NCBI GenBank assembly: GCA_902495245.1
Contig: CABUWI010000003.1
Coordinates: 186,001-250,000, forward strand
Source of the DNA: an uncultured Porphyromonadaceae bacterium
GTDB taxonomy: Bacteria; Bacteroidota; Bacteroidia; Bacteroidales; Muribaculaceae
Direction: 5' to 3'
DNA: 64,000 bases
Shown here: piece by piece, positions 15,866-24,428 of the stretch
Layout: each line of letters starts with the position of its first letter
Position numbering within the stretch: the stretch's first letter is position 1
Made by a program: the position numbers and the translations under genes
Notes under the pieces: generated by a model
What the model was told of the DNA's origin: nothing
Database searches by the model: none
The model's input: the letters and a program-made list of their open reading frames with translations, nothing else

Positions 15866-16410
15866 AGAGTTTTAAAAGGGCAAAGAGACACAAAGATAGA
15901 ATCGCCTCTAAATCTACAACGATTGAACAATCGTATTATAAATTATTTGTGCGTTATAGCATCATTTTACTTGTGGGGATTTTTCTCCCTCAGTATTTGA
16001 GGGTATATTATTTAGAGTATTCCTTTATGTATATAGTAGTAATCCCAATATGCTTTATTTGTGGATTATACTTTAGGTGCATAAAAAAAATAAAGAAAGG
16101 GCTTTTATATATATCACTTTGGGGCACATTTTGCATTGCATTTTCATTGTATTCAATTGTTAATATTGGATATATGAACTCACAGGATACACATTCGTTT
16201 ATGACCGAAATAGAGAATGTTGAATCCAGTGCCTACCGCTCGCCGCCCTTCATTTCTTTTAAATTAGATAATGAGGAAATTGCTCTAATAATCAATAATG
16301 AATATCCAATCAAAGAAAAGATTGAACGAGAAAAGACATTACTAATTTCAGGTCAGTATAAAAAAGGACTGTTTTCATCCGTTATGATTGTTGATTACAC
16401 CGTTTATTAA
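15862..16410 (+). CDS. Small membrane protein, immunity-like cargo
   Basis: 182 residues, very AT-rich. Three hydrophobic helices (about residues 32-50, 54-72 and 78-100) are followed by a soluble C-terminal domain of about 80 residues. No family is recognised. It is coupled by ATGA to the 15-codon remnant before it. Its base composition differs sharply from the host genes, supporting acquisition from elsewhere. An immunity function is inferred from the neighbourhood only. Confidence 0.6.
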   Translation: MKSFKRAKRHKDRIASKSTTIEQSYYKLFVRYSIILLVGIFLPQYLRVYYLEYSFMYIVVIPICFICGLYFRCIKKIKKGLLYISLWGTFCIAFSLYSIVNIGYMNSQDTHSFMTEIENVESSAYRSPPFISFKLDNEEIALIINNEYPIKEKIEREKTLLISGQYKKGLFSSVMIVDYTVY

Positions 16411-16423
16411 CAATAATAGGTAA

Positions 16424-16624
16424 TCATAGACTTATGCCGCTTTGTCCTTTCTCAATCCTCCAGTCATACCGACCTTCCGCGACATTGCTAACTTTCTTGA
16501 GTGTGCGACGATGTTTTATTTCATCAAAGGGCTGTCGGTGTTCCGCATAGTCCCAGAGCCATGAACGACCATTTTTCGCTGTCAGGTTGGTATCTTTATT
16601 AGAAGCTCTGTCTTTCATAGCCAT
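16424..16624 (-). CDS. Doubtful 66-codon ORF
   Basis: Basic, Trp- and Arg-containing sequence without recognisable domain, promoter or coupling to neighbours. It faces the cargo genes and lies just beyond the mob-operon terminator. It may be a remnant or chance ORF. Confidence 0.2.
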   Translation of the reverse strand: MAMKDRASNKDTNLTAKNGRSWLWDYAEHRQPFDEIKHRRTLKKVSNVAEGRYDWRIEKGQSGISL

Positions 16625-16632
16625 ACAAAACA

Positions 16633-16670
16633 GACAGGCAACCCCAGCAGTGATGTCGGGGTTGTCTGTC
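16633..16670 (-). terminator. Terminator at end of element B mob operon
   Basis: A 13-bp stem (16633-16645 with 16658-16670, one G-T pair) with a 12-nt loop. On the minus strand it is followed by a T-rich run, and it lies 33 nt beyond the stop of the 16703-17749 gene. Confidence 0.6.
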
Positions 16671-16702
16671 TTTAGGTAATATGAGCTATTACACTGGGGA
16701 TG

Positions 16703-17749
16703 TTATTCGTAGCCTTTGGGAAGCTCCGGTTTGGCGTCTTCTGGAATGTTGGGGTCTGCCCGCATGTTTTTTATTGCCTGTATTTCTCCCGGAGTCAATC
16801 TCCTTTCACGCTGATGCGGTAGCGGGAACTTGTCAATCTCTGTTTCTTTGGCTGGCTTTGGTTCCTCCGGTTGTGGTTTGGGAGGCTTCGGTTGCCAATT
16901 GTCATGCGGTTGGAAATGATGGAACGGTATTCCGGTGGCTTCATGGTTTACGATAGTTGTCTGCCAACTCTCCCGTTGCTCCTTAATGCCTAACAGAATT
17001 GATTGCTCCATACCGTATAGTGAAGCGGTATCTTTCGGATTTATCATAGAGCGTAAACCACGGTAGAGCCATTCGACGCGCATAAACTCTTTGCGCTCCT
17101 TCCATAGTTCATTAGCACCCCAGCCGAGTAAGCACGCAATATCGAACAGAACCATTATAGCGATGACGAGATTGCGATTGACTTTTCGGAGTCGTGCATA
17201 GTCCTTTTGAACGTCAATCTTCTTATCCATCTTTTTCATCGTCTGATGGATGCTTGCCGCATCATCAAACGAAATGCCGGTTGTCTTGACAGCACCGAGG
17301 CGGACTGCCTTGTCTGCCGAATTATCTATCTTCGGAGTTAGATCGGAGACAACCTTGTCGGCTGTCGCTTGGGCTGCCTTCATCGCGGCATCCGTTGCAA
17401 TGGCTTCAACATTGGGTCGGGGCATAGCCGCAAAAGCCTTCTGTATCTCAGCCAGACTTTTCATTACCAGCGATACCGTGCCGTTGAGCGTCTGAATAAC
17501 GCCTGACAGTGCGCGTATGTCCTCACGGCTGGCGATGTTGTCAGGCAGGGAAACTTCTATGGGTTGCGGTTGCTGTGGTTCCGCCGGTGGTGGAAACGCT
17601 GGTGCCTGAACGGTGATACTTTCAATCCGGTCATTGACTTCGGTGAATTTGTCGGTGAGCATTTTTTCAAGACGCGCCAACTGTCGGCGCATAATCTCGA
17701 AGTCGGCGTTCTCACACTGCACGCCTTGAATGTCATCTTTCTTTGCCAT
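16703..17749 (-). CDS. Coiled-coil protein with one transmembrane helix, downstream of relaxase (element B)
   Basis: 348 residues. Residues about 15-50 and 75-160 are helical or coiled-coil-like. A single TM helix lies at about residues 190-213 (NRNLVIAIMVLFDIACLLGWGANELW), and the C-terminus is rich in Pro, Lys and Glu (PKPPKPQPEEPKPAKE). No family is recognised. It starts 5 nt after the mobA stop and ends before a terminator, so it is the last gene of the mob operon. The position matches the 219-aa protein of element A. A relaxosome or coupling-protein helper role is plausible but unproven. Confidence 0.7.
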   Translation of the reverse strand: MAKKDDIQGVQCENADFEIMRRQLARLEKMLTDKFTEVNDRIESITVQAPAFPPPAEPQQPQPIEVSLPDNIASREDIRALSGVIQTLNGTVSLVMKSLAEIQKAFAAMPRPNVEAIATDAAMKAAQATADKVVSDLTPKIDNSADKAVRLGAVKTTGISFDDAASIHQTMKKMDKKIDVQKDYARLRKVNRNLVIAIMVLFDIACLLGWGANELWKERKEFMRVEWLYRGLRSMINPKDTASLYGMEQSILLGIKEQRESWQTTIVNHEATGIPFHHFQPHDNWQPKPPKPQPEEPKPAKETEIDKFPLPHQRERRLTPGEIQAIKNMRADPNIPEDAKPELPKGYE

Positions 17750-17754
17750 GATTG

Positions 17755-18771
17755 TTATCTTTTGATTCCACGTTTAGGTTTCTTTTTCTTTGGATGCGAG
17801 AGTTCCCATGCCAGACGTTCCTCCTCCGGGTCATAAGCTGGTCCCGGCTGGAACAATCCTCCTATGAATTGTCCCACTCCCTCGCCGATGTCAGCCGCAA
17901 GATTTGCGGCAGTGGCGGCGGTGGCTTTTACAGCCTTGACTGCCTCGTCAGAGATTGATGATGTGCCGGATTTTTGAGCGGTGGAATGGGTGGCGGTGGC
18001 TTTTCTCGGCTCCGATTGACGGCTGGACTGCGAGAAATAACGGTCGAGATTCCTGTACTTGAACGCCTCGCCGACATCCGAACCCTTTACCTTGTAGTCG
18101 CCCAACTGGAACGAAACGCCCTGCATTTCCTGTGTGCCTCGGCGATATTTCGGTATGATATGGATATTCTTTTTAGCCAGCAGAGCGGCGAAAGTCTGCC
18201 AGTCGCGGGAGCTGCGCAAAGCGTCGGTAGCGGCAATTTTAATCTCCGCTTTCGCACGTTCAAGACCGTGGAGTTTCTCCGGATCGGGAGTTTCCTGCTT
18301 GGGCAGGGCAAGGCGGTAACGCTTCGTCAGTGCCTCGCAGACGCGTTTGTTCCGGTATCGGTTGCGCCCCGATTCCATGCGTTTGCCGTTGTCGCCAACC
18401 ATGTTGAACACGATATGACAGTGCGGCATGTCGGTTTCGTAATGGCGAACAATTAGGAACTGCGTCTTGTCAAGACCCATCATTTTGATGTAGTCAAGAG
18501 CGATTTTGAGCATCTTTTCATCGCTCAACTTGGGCTTGTCATCGGCGGCGAAAGACAATGTTATGTGTCCGGCAGGCTTGCCGATTCTTCGGTTTTGCAT
18601 TGCCTGAGCCTCAAAGCTCGCCACTATCTGATTGCGCTTTTCGCCCATCATACCACGGCTGCCGAGTATCTTCCAAGTGTCGGATGTAAAGATTTTCTTG
18701 TCGTGTTTTTCGCGGGTTACATAATCGACTTTTGAGCCGAATGACCCTCCTTTGAGAATTTTTCCTATCAT
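17755..18771 (-). CDS. mobA: Relaxase (MobA-like), element B
   Basis: 338 residues. The N-terminal relaxase domain carries H-Y-E-T-D-M-P-H-C-H at residues 110-119, the three-histidine metal site, and Tyr17 (KVDYVTR) is a candidate nicking residue. The C-terminal region is low-complexity. It is coupled to mobC by ATGA (18771-18768). Compared with the element A relaxase the sequence is quite different, although gene order is the same, so the two elements may recognise different oriT sequences. Confidence 0.9.
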   Translation of the reverse strand: MIGKILKGGSFGSKVDYVTREKHDKKIFTSDTWKILGSRGMMGEKRNQIVASFEAQAMQNRRIGKPAGHITLSFAADDKPKLSDEKMLKIALDYIKMMGLDKTQFLIVRHYETDMPHCHIVFNMVGDNGKRMESGRNRYRNKRVCEALTKRYRLALPKQETPDPEKLHGLERAKAEIKIAATDALRSSRDWQTFAALLAKKNIHIIPKYRRGTQEMQGVSFQLGDYKVKGSDVGEAFKYRNLDRYFSQSSRQSEPRKATATHSTAQKSGTSSISDEAVKAVKATAATAANLAADIGEGVGQFIGGLFQPGPAYDPEEERLAWELSHPKKKKPKRGIKR

Positions 18772-19118
18772 GTTTTCATACGGTTTTTGAGTTTGAGAAC
18801 ATAGGCGGCGATGCGGTCCACAAGGTTTTCAGCCTTGTCCGCCGCGCCGTGATAGCCCTCGGCATTGGCTTGATGGGCTATCTGGTTGAGATTCGGGCCG
18901 AGCTTTTTCAGTTCGTAAAGGAGCATCTTTTCCTCGTCGGAGAGTACGCCGGTGACCTCGGCGTTCAACGCTCCCTCCCTCACATATTCAGCCCGGCTCA
19001 AACCGGCGCGGGATGCCTTGATGTCTATGATGTCGAACTGAGAATCACTGAAACGTACAGTCACAGTGTTGCTCTTCTTCGCCTGTCCGAGAGGCGGTCT
19101 TCCGGTTGATTTCTTCAT
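18768..19118 (-). CDS. mobC: MobC-like relaxosome accessory protein, element B
   Basis: 116 residues. A basic N-terminus (GRPPLGQAKKSNTVTVRFSDSQFDIIDIKASRAGLS) contains a ribbon-helix-helix DNA-binding element, followed by the MobC-type conserved segment (LYELKKLGPNLNQIAHQAN). It should bind oriT and recruit or stimulate MobA. The gene is preceded by the hairpin-rich 19167-19306 region and overlaps mobA by 4 nt. Confidence 0.88.
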   Translation of the reverse strand: MKKSTGRPPLGQAKKSNTVTVRFSDSQFDIIDIKASRAGLSRAEYVREGALNAEVTGVLSDEEKMLLYELKKLGPNLNQIAHQANAEGYHGAADKAENLVDRIAAYVLKLKNRMKT

Positions 19119-19166
19119 TGGAAAATCGGTGTGGTTGGTGTACTGATTGCACCGGATCGAGCGACC

Positions 19167-19306
19167 ATCGGGAGGCAGGCAACAACCGCCCGGATGGGCT
19201 GTTTTGCCCCTTTTGAGAAACTCAAAAGGTATCTTGCCTTTCCAATCCTAAAGACGCTATTGGATATCGGGCGAAGCCATCCCTTTGGGACTTGCCGCCT
19301 CCCGAT
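19167..19306. other. Multi-hairpin region upstream of mobC: candidate oriT or structured RNA (element B)
   Basis: A 10-bp outer inverted repeat (19167-19176 with 19297-19306, extendable with one bulge) encloses four local hairpins: 19196-19209, a perfect 9-bp stem with AAA loop at 19209-19229, 19241-19264 and 19280-19290. The surrounding 217 bp hold no gene. The place and layout match element A (6888-7017), supporting oriT, although the closed multi-branch shape also resembles a folded RNA. Confidence 0.5.
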
Positions 19307-19335
19307 TTAGCCGCTAATCCGATGCGGTTCCTATC

Positions 19336-19833
19336 TCAGAGTTTGCGCCAGATTTCGATGTCAGGGGAGTAGGCTCGCAGGTGGTCGGCGAGGACAGCGT
19401 TGATGTAGCTGGCGACGGTGGTGCCACGCTCGCCGAGGATGCGTGCGATGCGTTCAAGCTGCTCCCAGATGTCGTCCTCGATGTTGACCGGGTGACGGTT
19501 CACCACCTTTGCCGGAGTAAGGAATGTTGCCTTGAACTCGGCGAAATCCGATTTGCGCTGCTGCTTGCCGATGCGCTGTTGCTTCGGCTGCTCGGTCTTG
19601 TCGGTTGCGACTGTTGCCTCGGTGGAAGTCTGCTCGTTGCCGAACAGATTTTCAACGTTGGCAGTTGTGGTGCTGTTAACAGCGGTGTCGCTGTTGACTG
19701 CGGGATTGGGGTTGGGGGAGTTATCTGATTTCATAATAAAATCGGGATTAAGGGTTGATACTTGTGTTTCGGGTGCATCGGTCAACTCGGTTGACTTGGA
19801 TGCTGGGGTTGTGGGTGTTTTTGTGGTTTTCAT
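19336..19833 (-). CDS. DUF3408-like protein
   Basis: 165 residues: a long Thr/Asn/Ser-rich disordered N-terminus (about 1-95) and a C-terminal domain with the pattern VNIEDDIWEQLERIARILGERGTT and YINAVLADHLRAY, typical of DUF3408 proteins of Bacteroidetes conjugative and mobilizable elements. The domain looks ribbon-helix-helix-like, so DNA binding is likely. The start overlaps the DUF6371 stop by 4 nt. It lies directly before the oriT-like region, so a relaxosome or transfer-regulation role is possible. Confidence 0.7.
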   Translation of the reverse strand: MKTTKTPTTPASKSTELTDAPETQVSTLNPDFIMKSDNSPNPNPAVNSDTAVNSTTTANVENLFGNEQTSTEATVATDKTEQPKQQRIGKQQRKSDFAEFKATFLTPAKVVNRHPVNIEDDIWEQLERIARILGERGTTVASYINAVLADHLRAYSPDIEIWRKL

Positions 19834-20912
19834 TGTTTTGGTGGTGTTGAGGTTTTGTTGATTGCATCAGTATCCGGGTTATACCGTTCAACAGACACAA
19901 GGGTGAGTTGCAGGTCGTCAATGAGTTTCTGCAAAATCGGATTACGGCGTACCATAGATTGCAGGACTGCTTGGTCAGGCTCGATTTGCAGGAGATAGTC
20001 TGCAATGTCAAGTCCTGCTGTTCGCTCGTCATCGGTGGCAACTTCTTCAAGGTAGTTGAAGATACTTGCCTCGATACCGATGTTGCGGAGCTGTGTGAGT
20101 TTCTGCCGCCACTGCTCGGTTGCGCCGATGTCGGGATACAGAATTACCTGACGACCTCGGAGAACACGGAGTGCATTGGTATTGAAGCAACCGTTTTTAC
20201 CGCCGGAAGCGAGCCAAACATATTCGGGCAGATAATAGGCTGCCACAAGTGCCGTCTTTTCGCTCTCGACAATGGCAACCGGCTTACCTCTGTTCATCGG
20301 CAAGAGATGTTCACCGAAAAAGCACTGACGCAGATTGAAGTCGGGCAGTCGGAGCAACGAATGAACCCATGTAACATGGTTGAACGGTTCCTTCACGCGC
20401 TTACCTGTCTCGGCATCGTAGAGCATCACTTTTCCGGTGCGGACACCGTCGTTGATGTCGGTTTGCCAAAATACGCATGACCCCGGCCAGTGCTTCGATG
20501 TGCCTACGCGATAGTCTTTTATCAGTCGCAAGGCGTCCTCGGCTCCGAACTTGGAGCGGAGGAACAGATAGAGATTGTTTTTTTCATAGCCATGCAGAGT
20601 CTGTGAAACAGTCTCTGCCGCGATGAAGGATGTTGGCTTTCGCTGCTCGGTCGGCTTGGCTCGCCATACTGACGGAGTGGCGAAATCGCAGTGCTGTGGC
20701 TTTGATTGCGGATTGCGCTCAAAGTATTCCTTTGGCGTGAGATGGTAGCCGCAACTCTGCTCATGGTCGCATCTGCCGACATCATCAGGTAACGAGATTT
20801 GTTTCTCGGTGTCGATGTAACGACTAAAACAGCGTTTCTTGTGGCACGAAGGGCAACAGTGACGGCTTCCGACCCCTTTATAGGGCTGGAGAATGAATCG
20901 GTGTGCGTTCAT
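19830..20912 (-). CDS. DUF6371 protein: zinc-ribbon, toprim-like primase-type
   Basis: 360 residues. N-terminal zinc-finger cysteines (C-C-P-S-C and GRCDHEQSCGYH, within residues about 19-56) are followed by a toprim-like segment (AIVESEKTALVAAYYLPEYVWLASGG, about 210-236), the arrangement of primase-type DUF6371 proteins. It likely primes replication of the excised element. It is encoded after DUF3987 and coupled to DUF3408. This module replaces the DnaC-type module of element A. Confidence 0.75.
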   Translation of the reverse strand: MNAHRFILQPYKGVGSRHCCPSCHKKRCFSRYIDTEKQISLPDDVGRCDHEQSCGYHLTPKEYFERNPQSKPQHCDFATPSVWRAKPTEQRKPTSFIAAETVSQTLHGYEKNNLYLFLRSKFGAEDALRLIKDYRVGTSKHWPGSCVFWQTDINDGVRTGKVMLYDAETGKRVKEPFNHVTWVHSLLRLPDFNLRQCFFGEHLLPMNRGKPVAIVESEKTALVAAYYLPEYVWLASGGKNGCFNTNALRVLRGRQVILYPDIGATEQWRQKLTQLRNIGIEASIFNYLEEVATDDERTAGLDIADYLLQIEPDQAVLQSMVRRNPILQKLIDDLQLTLVSVERYNPDTDAINKTSTPPKQ

Positions 20913-21002
20913 AGATTATCCGGAATTTGGGTCGCATTTTCCGCATTATCCGCATTTTGGCGGGGAGAAAATGCAGAAAGTGCAGAAAATGCGGGGTTAC
21001 GG

Positions 21003-22358
21003 TCACAGTTTGGAATAAACGCCATGACGGACTTTCTGAAAGTGAATCCCGGTAAATCTCCGGATAAAATCCTTGAATGTGCGCTCCGGCATGGAGTTGG
21101 CTGATGCAATCTCCACTCCCTGCTCTGTGGTGAACTCATCGGGCAGAGCCATGATGACAGCCCTTTGCAGTTCCGACAGCGACAGATCGCGGATAATTCC
21201 CTGCACCCTTGTGGCGGTGGACTTGAAATAATCCACGAGCGATATGGCGTTCTCTACCGATACAAGGTCTATTTCCTTTCTGTCAACTTCGCCGCAGGCC
21301 CATCTCGCCATCTGCAATATCAGGCAGAACCGTATGGCATGGAAATCGAATTTGTTGTAAACCCCTTTGAGGACATCACATTCCTCCCGGTTACATTCCT
21401 CGGTATTCCGACGCTGCCATTCATAAAGTCTAACTTTCGCATCCGGCGCAAAGGGTAAAATGTTGGCTATGACATTTCCGTCTATATCAGTTTCGTATGG
21501 AATAGCGACGAGCCTTTCTATAATCCCAGCCCATGCTGCTTCTATGTCGAAAGACGGCTCTTTGTCGCTCCACGGCTGTTTGTCCTGATTGTGGGGCATA
21601 ACGAACAGCAAGCGGTCGATAAAACCGTTTGATGTGCGGCTGCCTTGTGCAAGCTCGTTGAGAATACCATTCTGGATTGTCCCCACCACCGAAATGAAAG
21701 GGCGGCTGATATAGACCGAGTTTTTCACTTCTTTGCGGTCGGAGAATGACGGATTTGCGTTGAACAGCTTTAGCCAGTATTCTTCATCAGAGCCTTTGTT
21801 GTATCGGTTGAAGTTCTTGAACCAGCCCGCAAGTTCATCATTCCACATACAGATGCCGCGCAGATTTTGCGAATGGATAAGCAGCATGGCTTCGGGTGTC
21901 GCATCGGAAATCAGGAAGCGTTTACATACCGGTGCAATGGGATGAGCCTCGCTGCGCTCCTTCATGGGCAGTTCGCGCTGACGCTCATATTCCTCGCACG
22001 CCTTGATATAGGCGCGTGTCGCCACACCGTCCAGCTCAGTGAACGGTCTGATGGCGAAATTCAGCGGATGCGACTTGCAGGCTCCCGGCCTTCCGACAAG
22101 AGCCATGAAAAGTATGGCACTCTCATCCCATTTCCCCTTGAGCCTTGCGAAATGGGTGTTGCCTATGCCAAGTCCGACAGCCACGAGCATGGCTCCGGCA
22201 AGATAATCCACCGGATAGCCGTAACAGTCATGCGCTTCCTTGACGATTCTCTGAATCTTCATCGGCAATGCGCCTAAAGGAAAATCCCCACCCCGGATTT
22301 TCACGCTCATATCGACGGCTTTGCCGAGTACGAGCATCGGGTCAACAGACATCTCCAT
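21003..22358 (-). CDS. DUF3987 (helicase/primase-associated ATPase-like) protein
   Basis: 451 residues. The opening FPLGALPMKIQRIVKEAHDCYGYPVDYLAGAML and a following GRPGACKSHPLNFAI segment (a P-loop-like stretch, about residues 103-117) fit the DUF3987 family, which accompanies primases in phages and mobile elements of Bacteroidetes. It lies 3 nt after the small HTH gene and 90 nt before the DUF6371 gene, forming a replication operon. The precise enzymatic activity is not established. Confidence 0.75.
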   Translation of the reverse strand: MEMSVDPMLVLGKAVDMSVKIRGGDFPLGALPMKIQRIVKEAHDCYGYPVDYLAGAMLVAVGLGIGNTHFARLKGKWDESAILFMALVGRPGACKSHPLNFAIRPFTELDGVATRAYIKACEEYERQRELPMKERSEAHPIAPVCKRFLISDATPEAMLLIHSQNLRGICMWNDELAGWFKNFNRYNKGSDEEYWLKLFNANPSFSDRKEVKNSVYISRPFISVVGTIQNGILNELAQGSRTSNGFIDRLLFVMPHNQDKQPWSDKEPSFDIEAAWAGIIERLVAIPYETDIDGNVIANILPFAPDAKVRLYEWQRRNTEECNREECDVLKGVYNKFDFHAIRFCLILQMARWACGEVDRKEIDLVSVENAISLVDYFKSTATRVQGIIRDLSLSELQRAVIMALPDEFTTEQGVEIASANSMPERTFKDFIRRFTGIHFQKVRHGVYSKL

Positions 22359-22361
22359 AGG

Positions 22362-22766
22362 CTATCGGCGATAAGATGATTTGGCGCGTGTGCCGCGACT
22401 GATCTCAGCTTCCATCTCGGCGAAAGAAAGGATAGACGACTGCCGCTTGTTTTCCTTTACATGGGCTACAAGCTCACTTTCGATAAAACGCCATTCCTTT
22501 TCGCCCGGCACTTTATATGCCGGCACCTTGCCCTCATTAGCGAGACGATAGACCGTGGATTTGGCTTTGCCCAATATCTCACAGGCTTCGGGGATACCGA
22601 TAAATCTGGAGTTGGACTTTGTGTTGTTTCTCTCGGAGGTGAGTTGAGCGCGAAGCTCCCTCACCTCATTGGCCAATTCCCTTACGAGATTGACCAGCGA
22701 TGACACTGCACCCGGCAGCTCATCGAATGTAATTGAGTTGTTAAACATAGATGCTGGCGAACCCAC
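22362..22766 (-). CDS. Excisionase/MerR-type HTH protein (small), element B
   Basis: 134 residues. A short coiled-coil N-terminus (LVNLVRELANEVRELRAQL, about 22-42) precedes a helix_turn_helix_17-type domain (about 56-100, FIGIPEACEILGKAKSTVYRLANEGKVPAYKV). It is the counterpart of 8455-8832, again first in the replication operon with a palindrome immediately before the start and array B1 beyond. Likely an excisionase or operon regulator. Confidence 0.8.
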   Translation of the reverse strand: MGSPASMFNNSITFDELPGAVSSLVNLVRELANEVRELRAQLTSERNNTKSNSRFIGIPEACEILGKAKSTVYRLANEGKVPAYKVPGEKEWRFIESELVAHVKENKRQSSILSFAEMEAEISRGTRAKSSYRR

Positions 22767-22787
22767 CTTTATGTGAATTCGCCAGCA
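22752..22787. promoter_or_regulatory. 10-bp inverted repeat at start of small HTH gene (element B)
   Basis: TGCTGGCGAA (22752-22761) and its complement (22778-22787) overlap the first codons and leader of the HTH gene. Element A has a comparable palindrome of different sequence at 8835-8870, so the structure rather than the sequence seems conserved. Confidence 0.5.
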
Positions 22788-22866
22788 AAGTACGGAAGTG
22801 TTTAAATGGTGGAATTAAGCACCGGGATAAGAGGCATTTCCACCGTCAGTCCACCATATCACCACC
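22786..22866 (-). promoter_or_regulatory. Operator array B1 upstream of small HTH gene
   Basis: AGTGTT at 22797, GGTGGA at 22808, GCACC at 22819, TCCACC at 22839 and 22850, and ACCACC at 22861. The offsets 0, 11, 22, 42, 53 and 64 are the same as in array B2. A weak -7-like sequence (22786-22793) lies just downstream in the direction of transcription. The array runs into the stop codon of the membrane-protein gene. Confidence 0.6.
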
Positions 22867-23929
22867 CTATGTCATAGCCATATCTATCAGGTTCTTCAAC
22901 AATCTCATCGCCAGGATTATAAGGTTCAATCTCCATATCCATCATGGCAGCTTCCATCGCGCTCATCGCTCTCTTTGGCTTTTTGGCGGATTTAGCTACT
23001 TTTTTAGGCTTTGACTGCTGTTTTTCGGGAACGGATTTTGTGGTTACATCTTCGGTGGGCGTTTCCACCTCAGCGTTCTCATCAGGAATTTTGAAGCTGC
23101 CAACATTTTTATCAATTTTTATTCTGCCTTGCGTCCCGTTGCAGGTCAGCTTTCTCTCGATGGTGCAGACTTCAACATCCTTGAAAGTATAAGGGAACGC
23201 CTGTTTAAGAAAATGTGCTGTATGCAGATTATATTTATTGAACGGCTTGGCTATGTTCCAACCAAAGTGCATCATGTCGGATGTGGTAAGTTCAGCCGGG
23301 AGCCGAATTGCCATGTCCTCTGAGAAATCAGGTACGCCGGAGGTATGGATAAACTCAGTCACGATATTGATGATTTTCTCCACGACATCCTTGTCAACGA
23401 ATGGAGACATTGTATAACCGACATAGAGAATTACATTCGCCTCTTTTTCGTAGGCTCTGTCCTCTTGTCGTTTCTTTGCTTCCTCGCGCCGGCCTTCGTA
23501 GTCTATGACGATTTTCTTCGGTGTCGGAGTCTCAATCTTGACTATACCGTTCTGTGGTGCCGTCTCGGTTGTGATGGCTGATTGCGGCTGTTGGATCGGG
23601 GTAGGAGCCGGAGGTGCGTCAGGGATTTCTTCCGGGATGGATACAGGTTCAATATTTTCCGGCTCACGTTGTTTGATGCCGAGCCATTTGAACATCTTTT
23701 CAAGACATTTTACTAATGCCGTGCCGAGAGTATGAGAAAGAAACTCTTGGAAGGCGAGATACAGCAGAGCGAATACAACAAAAACACCGAGAAAGATAAG
23801 ATTGGCGTTAAAGCCACTCATTCCTCTGATGTCGATTGCATATTGGCGGGCAACTGCGGCGAGAATCAGGGCAGCTATGCCTATCCAAAGCCATATCTGC
23901 CAGTGGTCGGGGAGGTGTCCGTTTTTCAT
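22859..23929 (-). CDS. Two-helix membrane protein conserved in both elements (element B copy)
   Basis: 356 residues with two N-terminal TM helices (about 10-27 and 40-64), a Pro-rich linker (about 90-145), a soluble domain containing MHFGWNIAKPFNKYNLHTAHFLKQAF (about 230-255), and a Lys/Pro-rich tail. The central domain corresponds to the element A protein (8943-9713). Array B1 overlaps its stop codon. It has no recognised family; conservation of position and domain across two otherwise diverged elements suggests a backbone function at the inner membrane. Confidence 0.7.
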   Translation of the reverse strand: MKNGHLPDHWQIWLWIGIAALILAAVARQYAIDIRGMSGFNANLIFLGVFVVFALLYLAFQEFLSHTLGTALVKCLEKMFKWLGIKQREPENIEPVSIPEEIPDAPPAPTPIQQPQSAITTETAPQNGIVKIETPTPKKIVIDYEGRREEAKKRQEDRAYEKEANVILYVGYTMSPFVDKDVVEKIINIVTEFIHTSGVPDFSEDMAIRLPAELTTSDMMHFGWNIAKPFNKYNLHTAHFLKQAFPYTFKDVEVCTIERKLTCNGTQGRIKIDKNVGSFKIPDENAEVETPTEDVTTKSVPEKQQSKPKKVAKSAKKPKRAMSAMEAAMMDMEIEPYNPGDEIVEEPDRYGYDIGW

Positions 23930-24058
23930 TCAGGGTTTAATTATTGTAAAAATTTCATCAGTTTTTATAACGAACACAACCCCGATGATGTTCACCGGGA
24001 AAATAAAGTGCCACTCCAAATCAATGGAATGGCACTATATGACTGTATAGGGTATTGT

Positions 24059-24418
24059 TCAGATACCCAGCATGGCGGCAGGTGCGATGCCGAGAATAAG
24101 GCAGATGGCACGGGCTATTCGTAATGTAGGCTCGGCACGACCGGAAATGTAGTCGCTTACTCTTGACGGACTAACACCCAGCTCTTTGGCAAGCTGTTTC
24201 TGCGTCATGCCTTTCTCCTCTATTGAAAGGCTGATAAGCTCACCGATGGTCGGTTTTGCAATCGGGTAGTGGAGCTTCTCGTATGCTTCAACCACATCTG
24301 AGACAATGGTCAGCTCAATGGCGTTCTTATCGCTTGCCGGAGTTTCGTCAGTAACAAGCGGCAATAGTTCCTCAATGCGGTTGAGCGCATACTCATATTG
24401 CTGTTTTGAAATATCCAT
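24059..24418 (-). CDS. higA: HigA-like XRE antitoxin
   Basis: 119 residues from ATG 24418 (MDISKQQYEYAL). This start is preferred because it lies 10 nt after the toxin stop, whereas the longer form would overlap the toxin. The C-terminal half is an XRE HTH (MTQKQLAKELGVSPSRVSDYISGRAEPTL). The HigB toxin gene precedes it, the order typical of higBA. It should neutralise the toxin and repress the operon promoter. Confidence 0.85.
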   Translation of the reverse strand: MDISKQQYEYALNRIEELLPLVTDETPASDKNAIELTIVSDVVEAYEKLHYPIAKPTIGELISLSIEEKGMTQKQLAKELGVSPSRVSDYISGRAEPTLRIARAICLILGIAPAAMLGI

Positions 24419-24428
24419 ATCGTTATAC

